DNA from: an uncultured Porphyromonadaceae bacterium
GTDB lineage: Bacteria > Bacteroidota > Bacteroidia > Bacteroidales > Muribaculaceae
DNA length: 64,000 bases
NCBI GenBank assembly: GCA_947175495.1
Contig: CAMWNB010000004.1
Span: forward strand, 21,551 to 85,550
Direction of reading: 5' to 3'
The notes beneath the pieces are model-generated. The model had not been told where the DNA came from. It worked only from the letters and a program-made list of their open reading frames with translations, and did not search any database. Positions 1-7,807 of this stretch are shown here, in pieces. A program made the translations under genes and the position numbers. Within the stretch, counting starts at the first letter, position 1, and every line of letters begins with the position of its first letter.

Positions 1-472
1 CGAATGTTGGTATCTCGACCTGTACGCCAAGGGTATCCACCGCGCCGACACAAAAGCCGTGATGCGCACGGATCTGATGCGCTCTGTCGCTCCGCAGACC
101 GGATTTGAGGGCGAGAAGCATTTCAATCCCGTGTACATGATGCTGCAGGTGTGCGATGTGCGCCCGCTGATAGTGGTGAACCGCAATCTGTGCAACGTCG
201 ATTATCAGACCACGGGCGACAGCATGTCGGCCGCTATCTGGCATCAATATGTGGACTCGCCACGGAGTTTCACCAAACAGCGCATTCTGGAAATGACGCT
301 GAAACACAACACGAAGCTCAACCTTGTGCGGACGGCAATCCACTATGTGGCCACCTGTATCATCTCCCGCAACCAAAGATGGCTCAAAGAGTCGCCGCGC
401 CCTGCGCTGACCCTGGCAATGGCACCGGCGGGCGTGCTTCTGTGGCTTCTCATCCTATATAAAACTCGCTGA
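1..472 (+). CDS. Family 2 glycosyltransferase, C-terminal part (5' end cut by window edge)
   Basis: The reading frame is already open at base 2 and closes at 472, leaving about 156 C-terminal residues. The start lies outside the window, and the ATG at 59 is internal. The segment with GEKHFNPVYMML, then VNRNLCNVDYQTTGDSMS, a SPRSF motif and a hydrophobic C-terminus resembles the C-terminal part of Bacteroidetes GT2 (GT-A fold) enzymes that add sugars to surface polysaccharides. The catalytic DxD region is not in the window, so substrate and activity cannot be judged. It precedes a run of glycosyltransferases on the same strand and is probably the upstream member of that cluster. Confidence 0.65.
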   Translation, partial: ECWYLDLYAKGIHRADTKAVMRTDLMRSVAPQTGFEGEKHFNPVYMMLQVCDVRPLIVVNRNLCNVDYQTTGDSMSAAIWHQYVDSPRSFTKQRILEMTLKHNTKLNLVRTAIHYVATCIISRNQRWLKESPRPALTLAMAPAGVLLWLLILYKTR

Positions 473-523
473 CCACACACCACCCACTATCCTAATCCTA
501 TCCTTCTTACTAATCTTCAACAC

Positions 524-1681
524 ATGAATATCGCCTATTTCATCAACAGCCTGTCCAATGCGGCAGGAATGGAGCGCATTTTCATAGACAAAGCCAATCT
601 GCTCAGCGAGCGGGAGGGCATGAACGTGACTCTCGTCAGTCTGATGTCGTCCGACGACGAACAGCCGGCTTTCAAGGTGTCGCCCCGCGTAAAATTCATT
701 CACCTGAATCTGGTTTTCGTCCCCGGGGACACGTCTCCGAGAAAACGTCCTTTCACGTTTCTGTGGAAATGGCTGAAATGGCGGCGGGAGGTGCATCGTG
801 CTGTTGCGGATGTAATCAGACAGAACAACATAGACATTGCCATATCAAGCACCTATGATGCGTCGCTGCCGCTGAACGCCATTGACTGCCACCTCATCGT
901 GGAATCCCACGCCTACCGCCGCGACGCCGTGCAGGGCTCGGCTCTGCCCACTCTGCGCCGCTATCTGATGTCGAGACGCGTCGCTGCCTCCGACGCCCTT
1001 GTGGCGCTGACGCATGCCGACGCTTCCCTATGGAACGAGGCGCGGCGCGTGGAAGTGATCGGCAACTTCACCACCATACGGCCCGTTGCGCCCTACCGCC
1101 CGGACACGAAGCGCATAATGGCAGCCGGACGCATCGACTCCCAGAAAGGCTTCGACATACTGGTGGACGCATGGCGCATCGTGGCACGCCTTCATCCCGA
1201 CTGGAGCCTTGACATCTACGGCAGCGCCACGCACAACACCGACTGCACACACGCCGACCTTCAGTCGCGCATCAACGAGGGCGGCATGAGCCATTGCGTC
1301 ACCTTGTGCGGCACATGCCACGATATGCCGCGCGCCTACGCCGAGCACTCGGCTTTTGTGCTCAGCTCGCGCTACGAAGGTTTCGGTCTCGTGCTCCTCG
1401 AGGCCATGGCGTGCGGGGTGCCGTGCGTCACATTCGATTGCCCTTACGGTCCCTCGGACATCGTCGGCGACGGCGACGACGGCATTGTGGTTCCTTTTGC
1501 CGGGATGACCGACCGCCAGAGAGCCGAAAAGCTCGCCCAAGGGCTCTGCAGCATGATCGAGGCCGGAGACTCCGGCCGCATGCGCATGTCGGAAGCCGCC
1601 ATAAAAAACGCCGCGAGATTTTCTCCCGACGCAACCATAGACAAATGGGTGTGTCTCTTCAACGACATAATGCGACAATAA
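524..1681 (+). CDS. GT4-type glycosyltransferase
   Basis: A 385-residue protein of GT-B fold. The N-terminal acceptor domain begins NIAYFINSLSNAAGMERI, where the glycine-rich loop and MERI motif are typical of family 4. The C-terminal Glycos_transf_1 domain spans about residues 190-360 and carries the EX7E nucleotide-sugar motif in YEGFGLVLLEAMACG (about 285-293). It should move a sugar from an NDP-donor to a growing lipid-linked or surface glycan on the cytoplasmic face. The next two genes are close relatives, with the same opening motif and the same C-terminal motif block. It starts 51 bp after the preceding GT2. Donor and acceptor cannot be told from sequence. Confidence 0.85.
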   Translation: MNIAYFINSLSNAAGMERIFIDKANLLSEREGMNVTLVSLMSSDDEQPAFKVSPRVKFIHLNLVFVPGDTSPRKRPFTFLWKWLKWRREVHRAVADVIRQNNIDIAISSTYDASLPLNAIDCHLIVESHAYRRDAVQGSALPTLRRYLMSRRVAASDALVALTHADASLWNEARRVEVIGNFTTIRPVAPYRPDTKRIMAAGRIDSQKGFDILVDAWRIVARLHPDWSLDIYGSATHNTDCTHADLQSRINEGGMSHCVTLCGTCHDMPRAYAEHSAFVLSSRYEGFGLVLLEAMACGVPCVTFDCPYGPSDIVGDGDDGIVVPFAGMTDRQRAEKLAQGLCSMIEAGDSGRMRMSEAAIKNAARFSPDATIDKWVCLFNDIMRQ

Positions 1682-1707
1682 CATGCGCATAAACAACACA
1701 TGATTTA

Positions 1708-2829
1708 ATGAGAATAGCATACATATACCGCGATTTTTCGTCCAAAGGCGGACTGGAGCGCATCCTGTGCGAAAAAGCGTCGGCGCTCGCCGAAACGGGG
1801 CACGACGTGCACATCGTGTGCAGCCACCACGGAGGCAAGCCCCTCTTTGCCTATCCTTTGGACCGGCGCGTGCATGTGCATGACATAGGGCTTGAATTCG
1901 CCGGAGCATCCAGCAGGATCGCACTGCCTTTCAAATGGCTGAAATATAAATTTGAAGAGTGTCGGGCCGTCGCAAAGATCCTGGACGACATTCATGCCGA
2001 CATTGTGGTGGCCACCCCTATATGGCTTCCGATGAGCATATTCCGCAATCGCAGGAAGGTCGTGCTGGAATCTCATGTGAGCCGCAACAAACTTAACACA
2101 AGCAGCATTGCGCCGGCCGTGCACCGATACGTCAACCGCATGGCAGAGAAGAAAGCGGAAGCCGTGGTCACCCTCACAAGCGAAGATGCGGCGTTATGGG
2201 GCAAGGCGCGGCGGACGGTCGTCATACCCAATTTCACATCCCTGACCGGTTGTGACGGCACGCGCATGCAATGCTCCAAACGGGCAATAGCCGCGGGACG
2301 CCTGCACGAGCAGAAAGATTTCGGACTGCTGACTGACGCATGGGCAAGAGTGGCAGAAAACCATCCGGACTGGTGTCTTGACATCTATGGCGACGGCCCG
2401 GAGCGACAGTACCTGCAGAATAAAATCAATGAGCTCGGCCTGTCGCACACCATTTTCCTACGGGGCAACTCCGACTGCATCGAAAAAGAGTATTCCGCAC
2501 ACGACTTTCTTGTGCTGAGCAGCAGAAGAGAAGGATTCGGGCTGGTGCTCGCCGAGGCGATGGCGTGCGGATGTCCCTGCATAAGCGTGGACTGCGAGTG
2601 CGGCCCGCGGGAGATTATCGCCGACGGCAACGACGGATTGCTTGTTCCATACCGCGACCGCACACACGACGAGCGGGTGCGGCTGCTGAGCGAGGCAGTG
2701 TGCAAAATGATAGAGAATCCCGGGATGCGCGCACGTTTCAGCGAAGCCGGCCGCAAAAACATGCGCCGCTTCGACAAGGAAGCCATCATGCGGCAATGGA
2801 TAAATCTTTTCGAGGAAATCACAGGATGA
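1708..2829 (+). CDS. GT4-type glycosyltransferase
   Basis: A 373-residue GT-B enzyme. The N-terminus RIAYIYRDFSSKGGLERI contains the GGxER acceptor-side loop. The C-terminal domain has GRLHEQKDFGLL and the EX7E motif in REGFGLVLAEAMACG (about residues 274-282), followed by CGPREIIADGNDGLLVP. It shares this pattern with the genes on both sides, which points to tandem duplication followed by divergence. Its stop overlaps the next start as ATGA (2826-2829), so the two are probably translationally coupled. Likely role: addition of one sugar in surface polysaccharide or O-antigen assembly. The substrate is unknown. Confidence 0.85.
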   Translation: MRIAYIYRDFSSKGGLERILCEKASALAETGHDVHIVCSHHGGKPLFAYPLDRRVHVHDIGLEFAGASSRIALPFKWLKYKFEECRAVAKILDDIHADIVVATPIWLPMSIFRNRRKVVLESHVSRNKLNTSSIAPAVHRYVNRMAEKKAEAVVTLTSEDAALWGKARRTVVIPNFTSLTGCDGTRMQCSKRAIAAGRLHEQKDFGLLTDAWARVAENHPDWCLDIYGDGPERQYLQNKINELGLSHTIFLRGNSDCIEKEYSAHDFLVLSSRREGFGLVLAEAMACGCPCISVDCECGPREIIADGNDGLLVPYRDRTHDERVRLLSEAVCKMIENPGMRARFSEAGRKNMRRFDKEAIMRQWINLFEEITG

Positions 2830-3983
2830 AAATAGTCTACTGCATAAACAGCATCAGCCACACGGGCGGAATCGAGCGTGTGACCATAGCAAAGGCCAAT
2901 GCCCTTGCCGACATCCCCGGCAACGAGGTGTGGATAGCATACACGGATGTGAATCCCGCGCATCCCGAGCCGGTGCTTCCGGTTGATGCGCGCGTCCGCC
3001 TGTCGGACTTGAACATCCGCTATTACGCCGACGACTACAAGGGATGGTACTACCGCATGAAGAGCAATCTGAGGCGGCGGAAACACAAGAAGATACTAAA
3101 AGAGCTGCTTGACGACATCCGGCCCGACATTGTGGTGTCGACGGGTCAGTGCGAGAAATATTTTCTGCCCGGGCTCTGCCGTAAGCACACGCCTGCCTAT
3201 GTGCGCGAATTCCACTACCACCGTTACTATCGCAAAGAAGGCGCGAAAAGCCTTGCCGGACGAATAAAGGCAGCAGTCACCGATTTTTACGATTTCCGCC
3301 TTCAGCTGCCGCGTTATGATGCGACGTGCGTACTTACACAAGAGGATTTCGACCGTAACTGGCGCCACTCGCACATCGCCGGCAAAGTCCACGTCATACC
3401 GAATCCGCTGACAGAACATACATCGGCAAGAGCGCATTATGATGCCCATACGGCAGTGACCGTCGGACGCATAGCCGCGCAGAAGAATCATGCGTCGCTC
3501 GTGCGGGCATGGGAGCGTGTGGCCGAGACGCATCCCGACTGGAAGCTCGCCATCTACGGCGACGGCGAGCTTATGGAGGCCTTGCGCACACAGGTGGCAG
3601 AGGCAGGGCTGGAGGAGAGTGTTCTGCTCAAGGGGAGAGTGGACGAGGTGTCGGAGCGCATGGCAGAATGTTCCATATTTGTGCTCACATCCCGCTTCGA
3701 GGGATTCGGACTGGTGCTTGCGGAAGCCGCCAACGTGGGTCTGCCGATGGTCAGCTACGCATGTCCGTGCGGCCCTCGCGACATCATCAGCGACGGCACC
3801 GACGGCATGCTCGTGCCTCCCGAGGATGAGGAAAGCCTTGCCCGCGCACTTAAGAAACTGATGCGCTCCGAGCCGCTGCGCCGCAGAATGGGCGAAGCGG
3901 CCCTGCAGACCGCCAGGCGCTACGACCCTGCCGCAATAGCCCGGCAGTGGATGGAACTGTTCAACAAACTTACCAATCTCTGA
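2826..3983 (+). CDS. GT4-type glycosyltransferase
   Basis: A 385-residue GT-B enzyme and the third in a row of the same type. I place the start at the ATG at 2826 because the protein then begins KIVYCINSISHTGGIERV, matching its two upstream relatives, and the start overlaps the previous stop as ATGA. The frame is open further upstream, but that stretch lies inside the previous gene. The C-terminal domain has TVGRIAAQKNHASLV and the EX7E motif in FEGFGLVLAEAANVG (about residues 291-299), then CPCGPRDIISDGTDGMLVP. It overlaps the following GT2 gene by one base (TGATG). Expected role: a sugar transfer step in the same glycan pathway as its neighbours. Confidence 0.85.
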   Translation: MKIVYCINSISHTGGIERVTIAKANALADIPGNEVWIAYTDVNPAHPEPVLPVDARVRLSDLNIRYYADDYKGWYYRMKSNLRRRKHKKILKELLDDIRPDIVVSTGQCEKYFLPGLCRKHTPAYVREFHYHRYYRKEGAKSLAGRIKAAVTDFYDFRLQLPRYDATCVLTQEDFDRNWRHSHIAGKVHVIPNPLTEHTSARAHYDAHTAVTVGRIAAQKNHASLVRAWERVAETHPDWKLAIYGDGELMEALRTQVAEAGLEESVLLKGRVDEVSERMAECSIFVLTSRFEGFGLVLAEAANVGLPMVSYACPCGPRDIISDGTDGMLVPPEDEESLARALKKLMRSEPLRRRMGEAALQTARRYDPAAIARQWMELFNKLTNL

Positions 3984-4975
3984 TGCTCACCTATTCCATA
4001 GCAATACGCACCCTCGGCACCGGCGGCGACAACTACCGGCGCGAACTCGAGAGCATCGTCCGACAGACCGTGCAGCCGGAGCGGGTGGTGGTCTACATAG
4101 CCGAAGGCTACCCTGTGCCGGAATTCCGCATAGGCAGGGAGGAATATGTGGCCGTAGCCAAAGGCATGACCGCACAGCGGGCGCTGCCTTACGACGAGAT
4201 AGACAGCGACTGTATCCTCACACTCGACGACGACGTGGAGCTCGCACCCGACGCCGCCGAGCGGCTGCTCCGGGCTATGGAGCAATACGACGCCGACTGC
4301 ATAAGCCCGGACACCTTCGGCAACTGCCTCATGGCTCCGAAGCAGAAGCTGCGCGAAGCGCTTGTGGGCCTTGTGTTTCCGTCGCGCCGTCAGCGCAAGG
4401 CCTTTCGCCTGCGGCGGTGCGGAGCGGTCAGCTACATGTCGCGGCCGGCCACCGGCAGCTGCCACCCCTCCGACCGCGCCGACGGCCCGGCCCAGCTATG
4501 GCGCCGGCAGCGGCTCACCGGCCTGCGGCCGGCCGACGAACTTTGGGTGGAACGCGACGGATTCGCCTATGGAGAAGACACCGTGCTCACCCACAAAGTG
4601 CCCGTCAACGGCGGGCGCCTCTTCGTGTTGTACGACCACGCCCTCGCCCGCCATCTCGACAGCGGCAACTCTTCGGCGGCTTTCCGCAAGGGCAACCGCC
4701 GCATGTATATCCGCACAAAAAACTCATTCATCATATGGTGGCGCTGCATCTACGAACCGGCCCCGTCTGCTCTCACCGCAGCAGCTTTCATCGGCCGCAG
4801 CCTGTGGAATCTTGTGATAGCGGCCGGGGCGGCCGTGGCCATGCGGCGGCTGTCGATGCTCACACAATTCTTTTCGGGGCTGCGCGACGGCGTGCGTTTC
4901 GTGTGCTCCGACGACTACAAACAAATCCCCAAATACAAGCTACAAACGAATAAACCCCTCATAAACACACATTGA
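3983..4975 (+). CDS. Family 2 glycosyltransferase (GT-A)
   Basis: A 330-residue protein starting at the ATG overlapping the previous stop (TGATG at 3981-3985). The N-terminus LTYSIAIRTLGTGGDNYRRE and the acidic motif TLDDDVELAPD (about residues 80-88) fit a GT-A enzyme in which the aspartates hold the divalent metal and NDP-sugar. Further on, ELWVERDGFAYGEDTVLTHK resembles the acceptor-side region of GT2 proteins. The C-terminus has hydrophobic stretches around residues 255-290 that may anchor it at the membrane. It lies in a run of glycosyltransferases, so a surface-glycan role is likely. The exact sugar cannot be inferred. Confidence 0.8.
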   Translation: MLTYSIAIRTLGTGGDNYRRELESIVRQTVQPERVVVYIAEGYPVPEFRIGREEYVAVAKGMTAQRALPYDEIDSDCILTLDDDVELAPDAAERLLRAMEQYDADCISPDTFGNCLMAPKQKLREALVGLVFPSRRQRKAFRLRRCGAVSYMSRPATGSCHPSDRADGPAQLWRRQRLTGLRPADELWVERDGFAYGEDTVLTHKVPVNGGRLFVLYDHALARHLDSGNSSAAFRKGNRRMYIRTKNSFIIWWRCIYEPAPSALTAAAFIGRSLWNLVIAAGAAVAMRRLSMLTQFFSGLRDGVRFVCSDDYKQIPKYKLQTNKPLINTH

Positions 4976-4977
4976 CA

Positions 4978-5841
4978 ATGAAAAACCTCTTACGCTCCGC
5001 TGCATGCGCCCTGGTGGCGCTCGCAAGCATCTGCGCCGCCGCGCAGGACAAACCGGCATGGGCAGAAAAAGGCACCCGCACCATCAATGCCGACCGCTCC
5101 AACGACAGCTATACCGTGGTGGCGTTCGACACCCACAACGCGGACAAGACATTCCTGGAGAGCAAACGTTTCGAGCCGCTGTTCATGTATGTGCGCGAAA
5201 ACTTCTCCGCTCAGCCCGAAGGCCTCGCCGTGGACAGCGTGCAGGAAGACGGCGTGACCACCTACATCATCGCCTACACCGACAAGGACAAAGGCACACG
5301 CCACACCCTGCAGGCCCGCCGCATCGACCAATACAGCGAGTACGACGACTTCGAGAGCAACGACTACGAATGGTATCTCTACCAGCTCTACGCCGTGGGC
5401 CGTCCCGACGAGACACCACGCTTCGACGAGTTCGAGCTTACGCGCGCCTACAACGCCAAAGCCACCGCCATGTCGATTGTGCCCGGCTGGGGCCAGATCT
5501 ACAAGGGGCAGACGGCGAAAGGCTGCGTCATCATCGGCCTTGAGGCTGTGTCGGTGGCCGGCATCATCATCGGCGAGCACAAGCGCAGCCGCATGATGGA
5601 CGACGCCGCCAAGCACCCCGAAGTCTACGACAGCTGGGTGGGCAAGGCCCACAGCTGGCGCAACGTGCGCAACGTCAGCATAGGCGTGGCCGTGGCCACA
5701 TATGTCTACAACCTTATCGATGCCGCCACAAGCAAAGGCGCACGCCGCGTGAAGGTGCACAAGCGCGCCGGCGAAGGACTGTCGTTCGCGCCCACGATGT
5801 GGAACGACGGCGCAGGCATGACGTTCAGCTACAGCTTCTGA
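4978..5841 (+). CDS. DUF5683-like secreted or membrane protein
   Basis: A 287-residue protein with a signal peptide (KNLLRSAACALVALASICAAAQ). I prefer the ATG at 4978; a TTG two codons upstream overlaps the previous stop. Residues 25-150 form an extended, charged domain I do not recognise. From about residue 160 comes a DUF5683-type core, NAKATAMSIVPGWGQIYKGQ, followed by a hydrophobic segment and a second one near 235-250. Proteins with this PGxGQxYxG motif are common in Bacteroidetes but of unknown function. Sitting between glycosyltransferase genes, it may assist envelope glycan assembly; that is inference from position only. Confidence 0.6.
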   Translation: MKNLLRSAACALVALASICAAAQDKPAWAEKGTRTINADRSNDSYTVVAFDTHNADKTFLESKRFEPLFMYVRENFSAQPEGLAVDSVQEDGVTTYIIAYTDKDKGTRHTLQARRIDQYSEYDDFESNDYEWYLYQLYAVGRPDETPRFDEFELTRAYNAKATAMSIVPGWGQIYKGQTAKGCVIIGLEAVSVAGIIIGEHKRSRMMDDAAKHPEVYDSWVGKAHSWRNVRNVSIGVAVATYVYNLIDAATSKGARRVKVHKRAGEGLSFAPTMWNDGAGMTFSYSF

Positions 5842-5843
5842 GA

Positions 5844-7013
5844 GTGACACAGACACGCCGACCCAAGATTGTGCGTGCGGCCACTGTGCCGATGTCGCTC
5901 GACGTGTTCTGCCGCGGATTGCTGCGCGAACTGGCCGACGACTACGAGGTAGTGGCCCTGAGCTCTCCCGGAGCGGAGCTCGACAGGCTGGGCGCCCGCG
6001 AGAATGTGCGGACATGCGCCGTGGCCATGCGCCGCGACATATCTCCGCTCGCCGACCTGCGCTCGCTCGCGGGCCTGTGGCGTCTTTTCCGCCGCGAAAA
6101 GCCCGACATGGTGCACAGCATGACCCCCAAGGCCGGGCTGCTGTGCATGGCGGCGGCCCGGATGGCCGGAGTGCCTGTGCGCGTGCACACCTTCACCGGG
6201 CTGCTTTTTCCCACTGCCACAGGCCTGAAGCGACGTCTGCTCATGCTCACCGACCGCATCACCTGCGCATGCGCCACACATGTGGTGCCCGAAGGCGAAG
6301 GCGTGCGCGCCGATCTCGCATCGGCCGGCATCACCCGCAAACCCATGCGCGTGCTCGGCCACGGAAACGTGCGCGGCATCGACCTCTCCCACTACAGCCG
6401 CACGGCAGCCGTGCAGGCCGAGGCCTCGGCTATGCGGCGGAGCCTCGGCTATGCCGACACGGACGTCGTGTTCGTGTTTGTGGGCCGCGTGACGGGCGAC
6501 AAAGGCATCCGCGAGCTTGCTGAAGCATTCGGCACGCTCGGCCCGGCGGCACGTCTGGTGCTCGTGGGAGAGCAGGAACCCGCTCTCGACCCGCTCGACG
6601 AGACGACACTGCGCAGGCTGCGCAGCGACAGGCGCATCCATGAAGCCGGCGCGCAGACCGACGTGCGGCCGTGGCTCGCCATGGCCGACGTGCTTGTGCA
6701 TCCGAGCTATCGCGAGGGTTTTCCCAACGTTGTAATCGAGGGCGGCGCAATGGGGCTGCCGGCCATCGTCACCGACATCAACGGCTCGCGGGAGATAGTG
6801 GAGCATGGCCGCAACGGACTGATAGTGCCGCCGCACGACAGCAGCTCCCTGGCCCGGGCCATGCAGCGTCTTCTCGACGACGCCGAAGAGCGGAAGCGCC
6901 TCGCCGCACCTGCCAGGCAGATGGTGGCCGAGCGCTATGAGCAAGGCTATGTGCGCCGCTGCCTCAAGGACTTCTACCGCTCCATCCTATTCGGACGACA
7001 GTACCATGTATAG
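5844..7013 (+). CDS. GT4-type glycosyltransferase (PglA/WbpL-neighbourhood type)
   Basis: A 389-residue GT-B enzyme. I choose the GTG at 5844, two bases after the previous stop, because the protein then begins TQTRRPKIVRAATVPMSLD; no closer ATG exists before the conserved N-terminus. HSMTPKAGLLCMAAARMAGV followed by RVHTFTGL is characteristic of GT4 enzymes that act next to an initiating sugar-phosphate transferase. The EX7E motif is EGFPNVVIE (about residues 291-299). It overlaps the sugar transferase gene by 8 bp, which fits the common pairing of a first glycosyltransferase with the initiating enzyme. Probable job: add the second sugar to undecaprenyl-PP-sugar. Confidence 0.82.
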   Translation: MTQTRRPKIVRAATVPMSLDVFCRGLLRELADDYEVVALSSPGAELDRLGARENVRTCAVAMRRDISPLADLRSLAGLWRLFRREKPDMVHSMTPKAGLLCMAAARMAGVPVRVHTFTGLLFPTATGLKRRLLMLTDRITCACATHVVPEGEGVRADLASAGITRKPMRVLGHGNVRGIDLSHYSRTAAVQAEASAMRRSLGYADTDVVFVFVGRVTGDKGIRELAEAFGTLGPAARLVLVGEQEPALDPLDETTLRRLRSDRRIHEAGAQTDVRPWLAMADVLVHPSYREGFPNVVIEGGAMGLPAIVTDINGSREIVEHGRNGLIVPPHDSSSLARAMQRLLDDAEERKRLAAPARQMVAERYEQGYVRRCLKDFYRSILFGRQYHV

Positions 7014-7614
7014 CAGATTCTTCAAACGCCCCATCGACATCGCGGTCGCCGCCGCGGCTCTATTGTGTCTGAGCCCGGTGCTGGCCGCAGTGGCCGTGTG
7101 GCTGCATTTCGCCAACAAAGGCGCCGGCGCGTTTTTCTCGCAGCTGCGGCCCGGGCGCGGCGGCCGCATCTTCCGGCTATACAAGTTCAAGACCATGACC
7201 GACGAGCGCGACGAGCACGGGCAACTGCTGCCTGACGCCGCCCGCCTGACGCGCGCCGGGCGCCTGGTGCGCTCCACTTCGCTCGACGAGCTTCCTCAGC
7301 TGTGGAATGTGCTGCGCGGCGACATGTCGCTCATCGGTCCGCGGCCGCTATTGCCGGAGTATCTGCCACTTTACAGCCCCGAGCAGGCGCATCGCCACGA
7401 CGTCCGGCCCGGCATCACCGGCTGGGCGCAGTGTCACGGCCGCAACGCGCTTTCGTGGAAGCGCAAGTTCGAGCTTGATGTGTGGTATGTGCGCCATCTG
7501 TCGTTCGCCACAGACTGCCGCATCGTAGCGCTCACCATCGGCAGCGTGCTGCGCCGCGAAGGCATTTCCGGCGAAGGGCATGCCACATCCGAGCCCTTCA
7601 ACGGCCGGAACTGA
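7006..7614 (+). CDS. Short-form polyprenyl sugar-phosphate (initiating) transferase
   Basis: A 202-residue bacterial sugar transferase lacking the N-terminal multi-helix domain, like PglC/WecP-type monotopic enzymes. One hydrophobic helix (about residues 9-30) is followed by LYKFKTMTDERDEHGQLLPD, where the DE-containing stretch is catalytic in the family. STSLDELPQLWNVLRGDMS, GPRPLLPEYL and RPGITGWAQCHGRN follow. It transfers a sugar-1-phosphate from an NDP-sugar to undecaprenyl phosphate at the inner face of the membrane, starting glycan synthesis. The start at 7006 lies 8 bp inside the preceding glycosyltransferase gene. A second, long-form enzyme of the same superfamily is at 56348. Confidence 0.88.
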   Translation: MYSRFFKRPIDIAVAAAALLCLSPVLAAVAVWLHFANKGAGAFFSQLRPGRGGRIFRLYKFKTMTDERDEHGQLLPDAARLTRAGRLVRSTSLDELPQLWNVLRGDMSLIGPRPLLPEYLPLYSPEQAHRHDVRPGITGWAQCHGRNALSWKRKFELDVWYVRHLSFATDCRIVALTIGSVLRREGISGEGHATSEPFNGRN

Positions 7615-7735
7615 CGGCTGTACTATTTTATCCATTTATACCATTATGTTAGCTGTCATGCCCGAACCGCGTGTTTTTAACACTTAAACATGGAATTTTC
7701 ACGGCTGCAAAGAGCGATGTTTTTTTCTTTTTTTG

Positions 7736-7743
7736 TATATTTG
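7736..7743 (+). promoter_or_regulatory. Candidate Bacteroidetes -7 box (TATATTTG)
   Basis: TATATTTG matches the Bacteroidetes housekeeping -7 consensus TAnnTTTG and lies 64 bp upstream of the ATG of the dehydratase gene. The 193-bp gap between 7615 and 7807 is AT-rich compared with its surroundings. I see no convincing -33 element 19-21 bp upstream. Confidence 0.5.
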
Positions 7744-7807
7744 CAGTCAATAAGTCCGAAAGGACCGCATTTCTGCATATCCAAACCGGCCCTTCTCCTT
7801 GAAACTG

